Shown here piece after piece: positions 33,982 through 34,137 of a DNA stretch of 34,137 nucleotides; the stretch's first letter is position 1, and each line of letters starts with the position of its first letter. A program made the translations under genes and the position numbers. Source of the stretch: Amphritea opalescens (lineage in GTDB: Bacteria > Pseudomonadota > Gammaproteobacteria > Pseudomonadales > Balneatricaceae); assembly GCF_003957515.1 (NCBI RefSeq), contig NZ_RQXW01000024.1:1-34137 (forward strand), given 5' to 3'. A model generated the notes under the pieces. The model was not told the origin of the DNA. It made no database searches and worked only from the letters and a program-made list of their open reading frames with translations.

Positions 33982-34137
33982 TGATCTGGCAACAGTTTTC
34001 CGGACACATTTCTTAAGCTGCCTTTGACAGCGGTTCCTCAAAGACCAATGGCGCAATATACCCATTGGTTGAGTGAAGTCTCTCTCGGTTATAAAACACC
34101 TCGATATACTCAAAAATAGCCCGCTTTGCCTCTTCTC
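33982..34137 (-). mobile_element. IS3-family insertion sequence, 3' end only
   Basis: The outer end is at 33982 (TGATCTGGCAACAGTTTT running to CCGGACA at 34006), with the TG terminus typical of IS3 elements. The rest lies beyond the window. Insertion removed or separated the 5' half of the recombinase gene next to it. Confidence 0.75.
34013..34137 (-). CDS. IS3-family transposase OrfB, C-terminal 40 residues
   Basis: A partial frame entering from outside the window reads EEAKRAIFEYIEVFYNRERL, then HSTNGYIAP, then LVFEEPLSKAA and a stop at 34013. The FEYIEVFYNRERLHS pattern is the standard end of the integrase (rve) domain in IS3-type OrfB transposases. The stop lies 6 bp before the terminal repeat. 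Confidence 0.85.
   Translation of the reverse strand, partial: EEAKRAIFEYIEVFYNRERLHSTNGYIAPLVFEEPLSKAA

Larger units (their letters stand above)
18596..34137. mobile_element. tRNA-Ala-associated genomic island (right end outside window)
   Basis: Begins directly after tRNA-Ala with an integrase gene. It holds gene cassettes, defence-type genes, a duplicated recombinase 3' end, a second broken recombinase and an IS end. Base composition is visibly more AT-rich than in the nas-gltX region, mostly so from 21.7 kb on. The right boundary is not seen. Confidence 0.8.

Noticed and set aside
33357-34007. Second recombinase as the missing IntI of the array
   Set aside because: It lies at the far end of the array on the opposite strand, lacks its N-terminus and shows no IntI-specific segment.

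Overview
The window reads as chromosome of a marine-type gammaproteobacterium, probably Oceanospirillales or a relative. This rests on gene content (transaldolase next to dusA, dgkA, a NasS/NasT-controlled assimilatory nitrate cluster, a GluRS with a PHVGT motif) and is not a taxonomic assignment.

Left part, about 1-18.6 kb, is core genome. After a structured intergenic repeat block come dusA-tal (minus strand), a decayed small ORF, dgkA (plus), and a complete minus-strand nitrate assimilation locus: nasT-nasS (nitrate-responsive ANTAR antiterminator and its sensor), nrtA-nrtB-nrtD (ABC nitrate uptake), then a flavoprotein, nirB, nirD and nasA. Three sites with GG-N10-GC spacing (sigma-54 type) stand before nasT, nrtA and the flavoprotein gene. 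NtrC-like inverted repeats lie upstream of all three. The nrtA and flavoprotein leaders each hold a hairpin followed by a U-run, as expected for NasT antitermination. The predicted logic is nitrogen starvation (NtrC/RpoN) plus nitrate (NasST). gltX and tRNA-Ala(GGC) follow on the plus strand.

Right part, from 18.6 kb to the end, is an AT-richer genomic island next to the tRNA. It starts with a 622-residue tyrosine recombinase. Downstream are six segments with the anatomy of integron gene cassettes, all in the same orientation. Each starts at a GTTRRRY-like point and ends in an attC-like hairpin; in four of the six the R'' core is the exact complement of that cassette's own first bases. Cargo: a HEPN-like protein; a nuclease/P-loop NTPase; a two-gene Hachiman-type pair (HamA-like nuclease and HamB-like helicase); a membrane protein; a membrane protein with a secreted HEMGH metallopeptidase; and an ORF broken by one in-frame stop. 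No integron integrase (intI) is visible.

The most unusual feature is a repeat made of the recombinase gene's 3' end plus about 300 bp of non-coding DNA. It occurs twice (ending at 20940 and 25013), and both copies end exactly where a cassette begins. That makes the non-coding segment a candidate attI-like insertion site attached to a tRNA-island recombinase. At the right edge a second tyrosine recombinase gene is cut by the end of an IS3-type insertion sequence.
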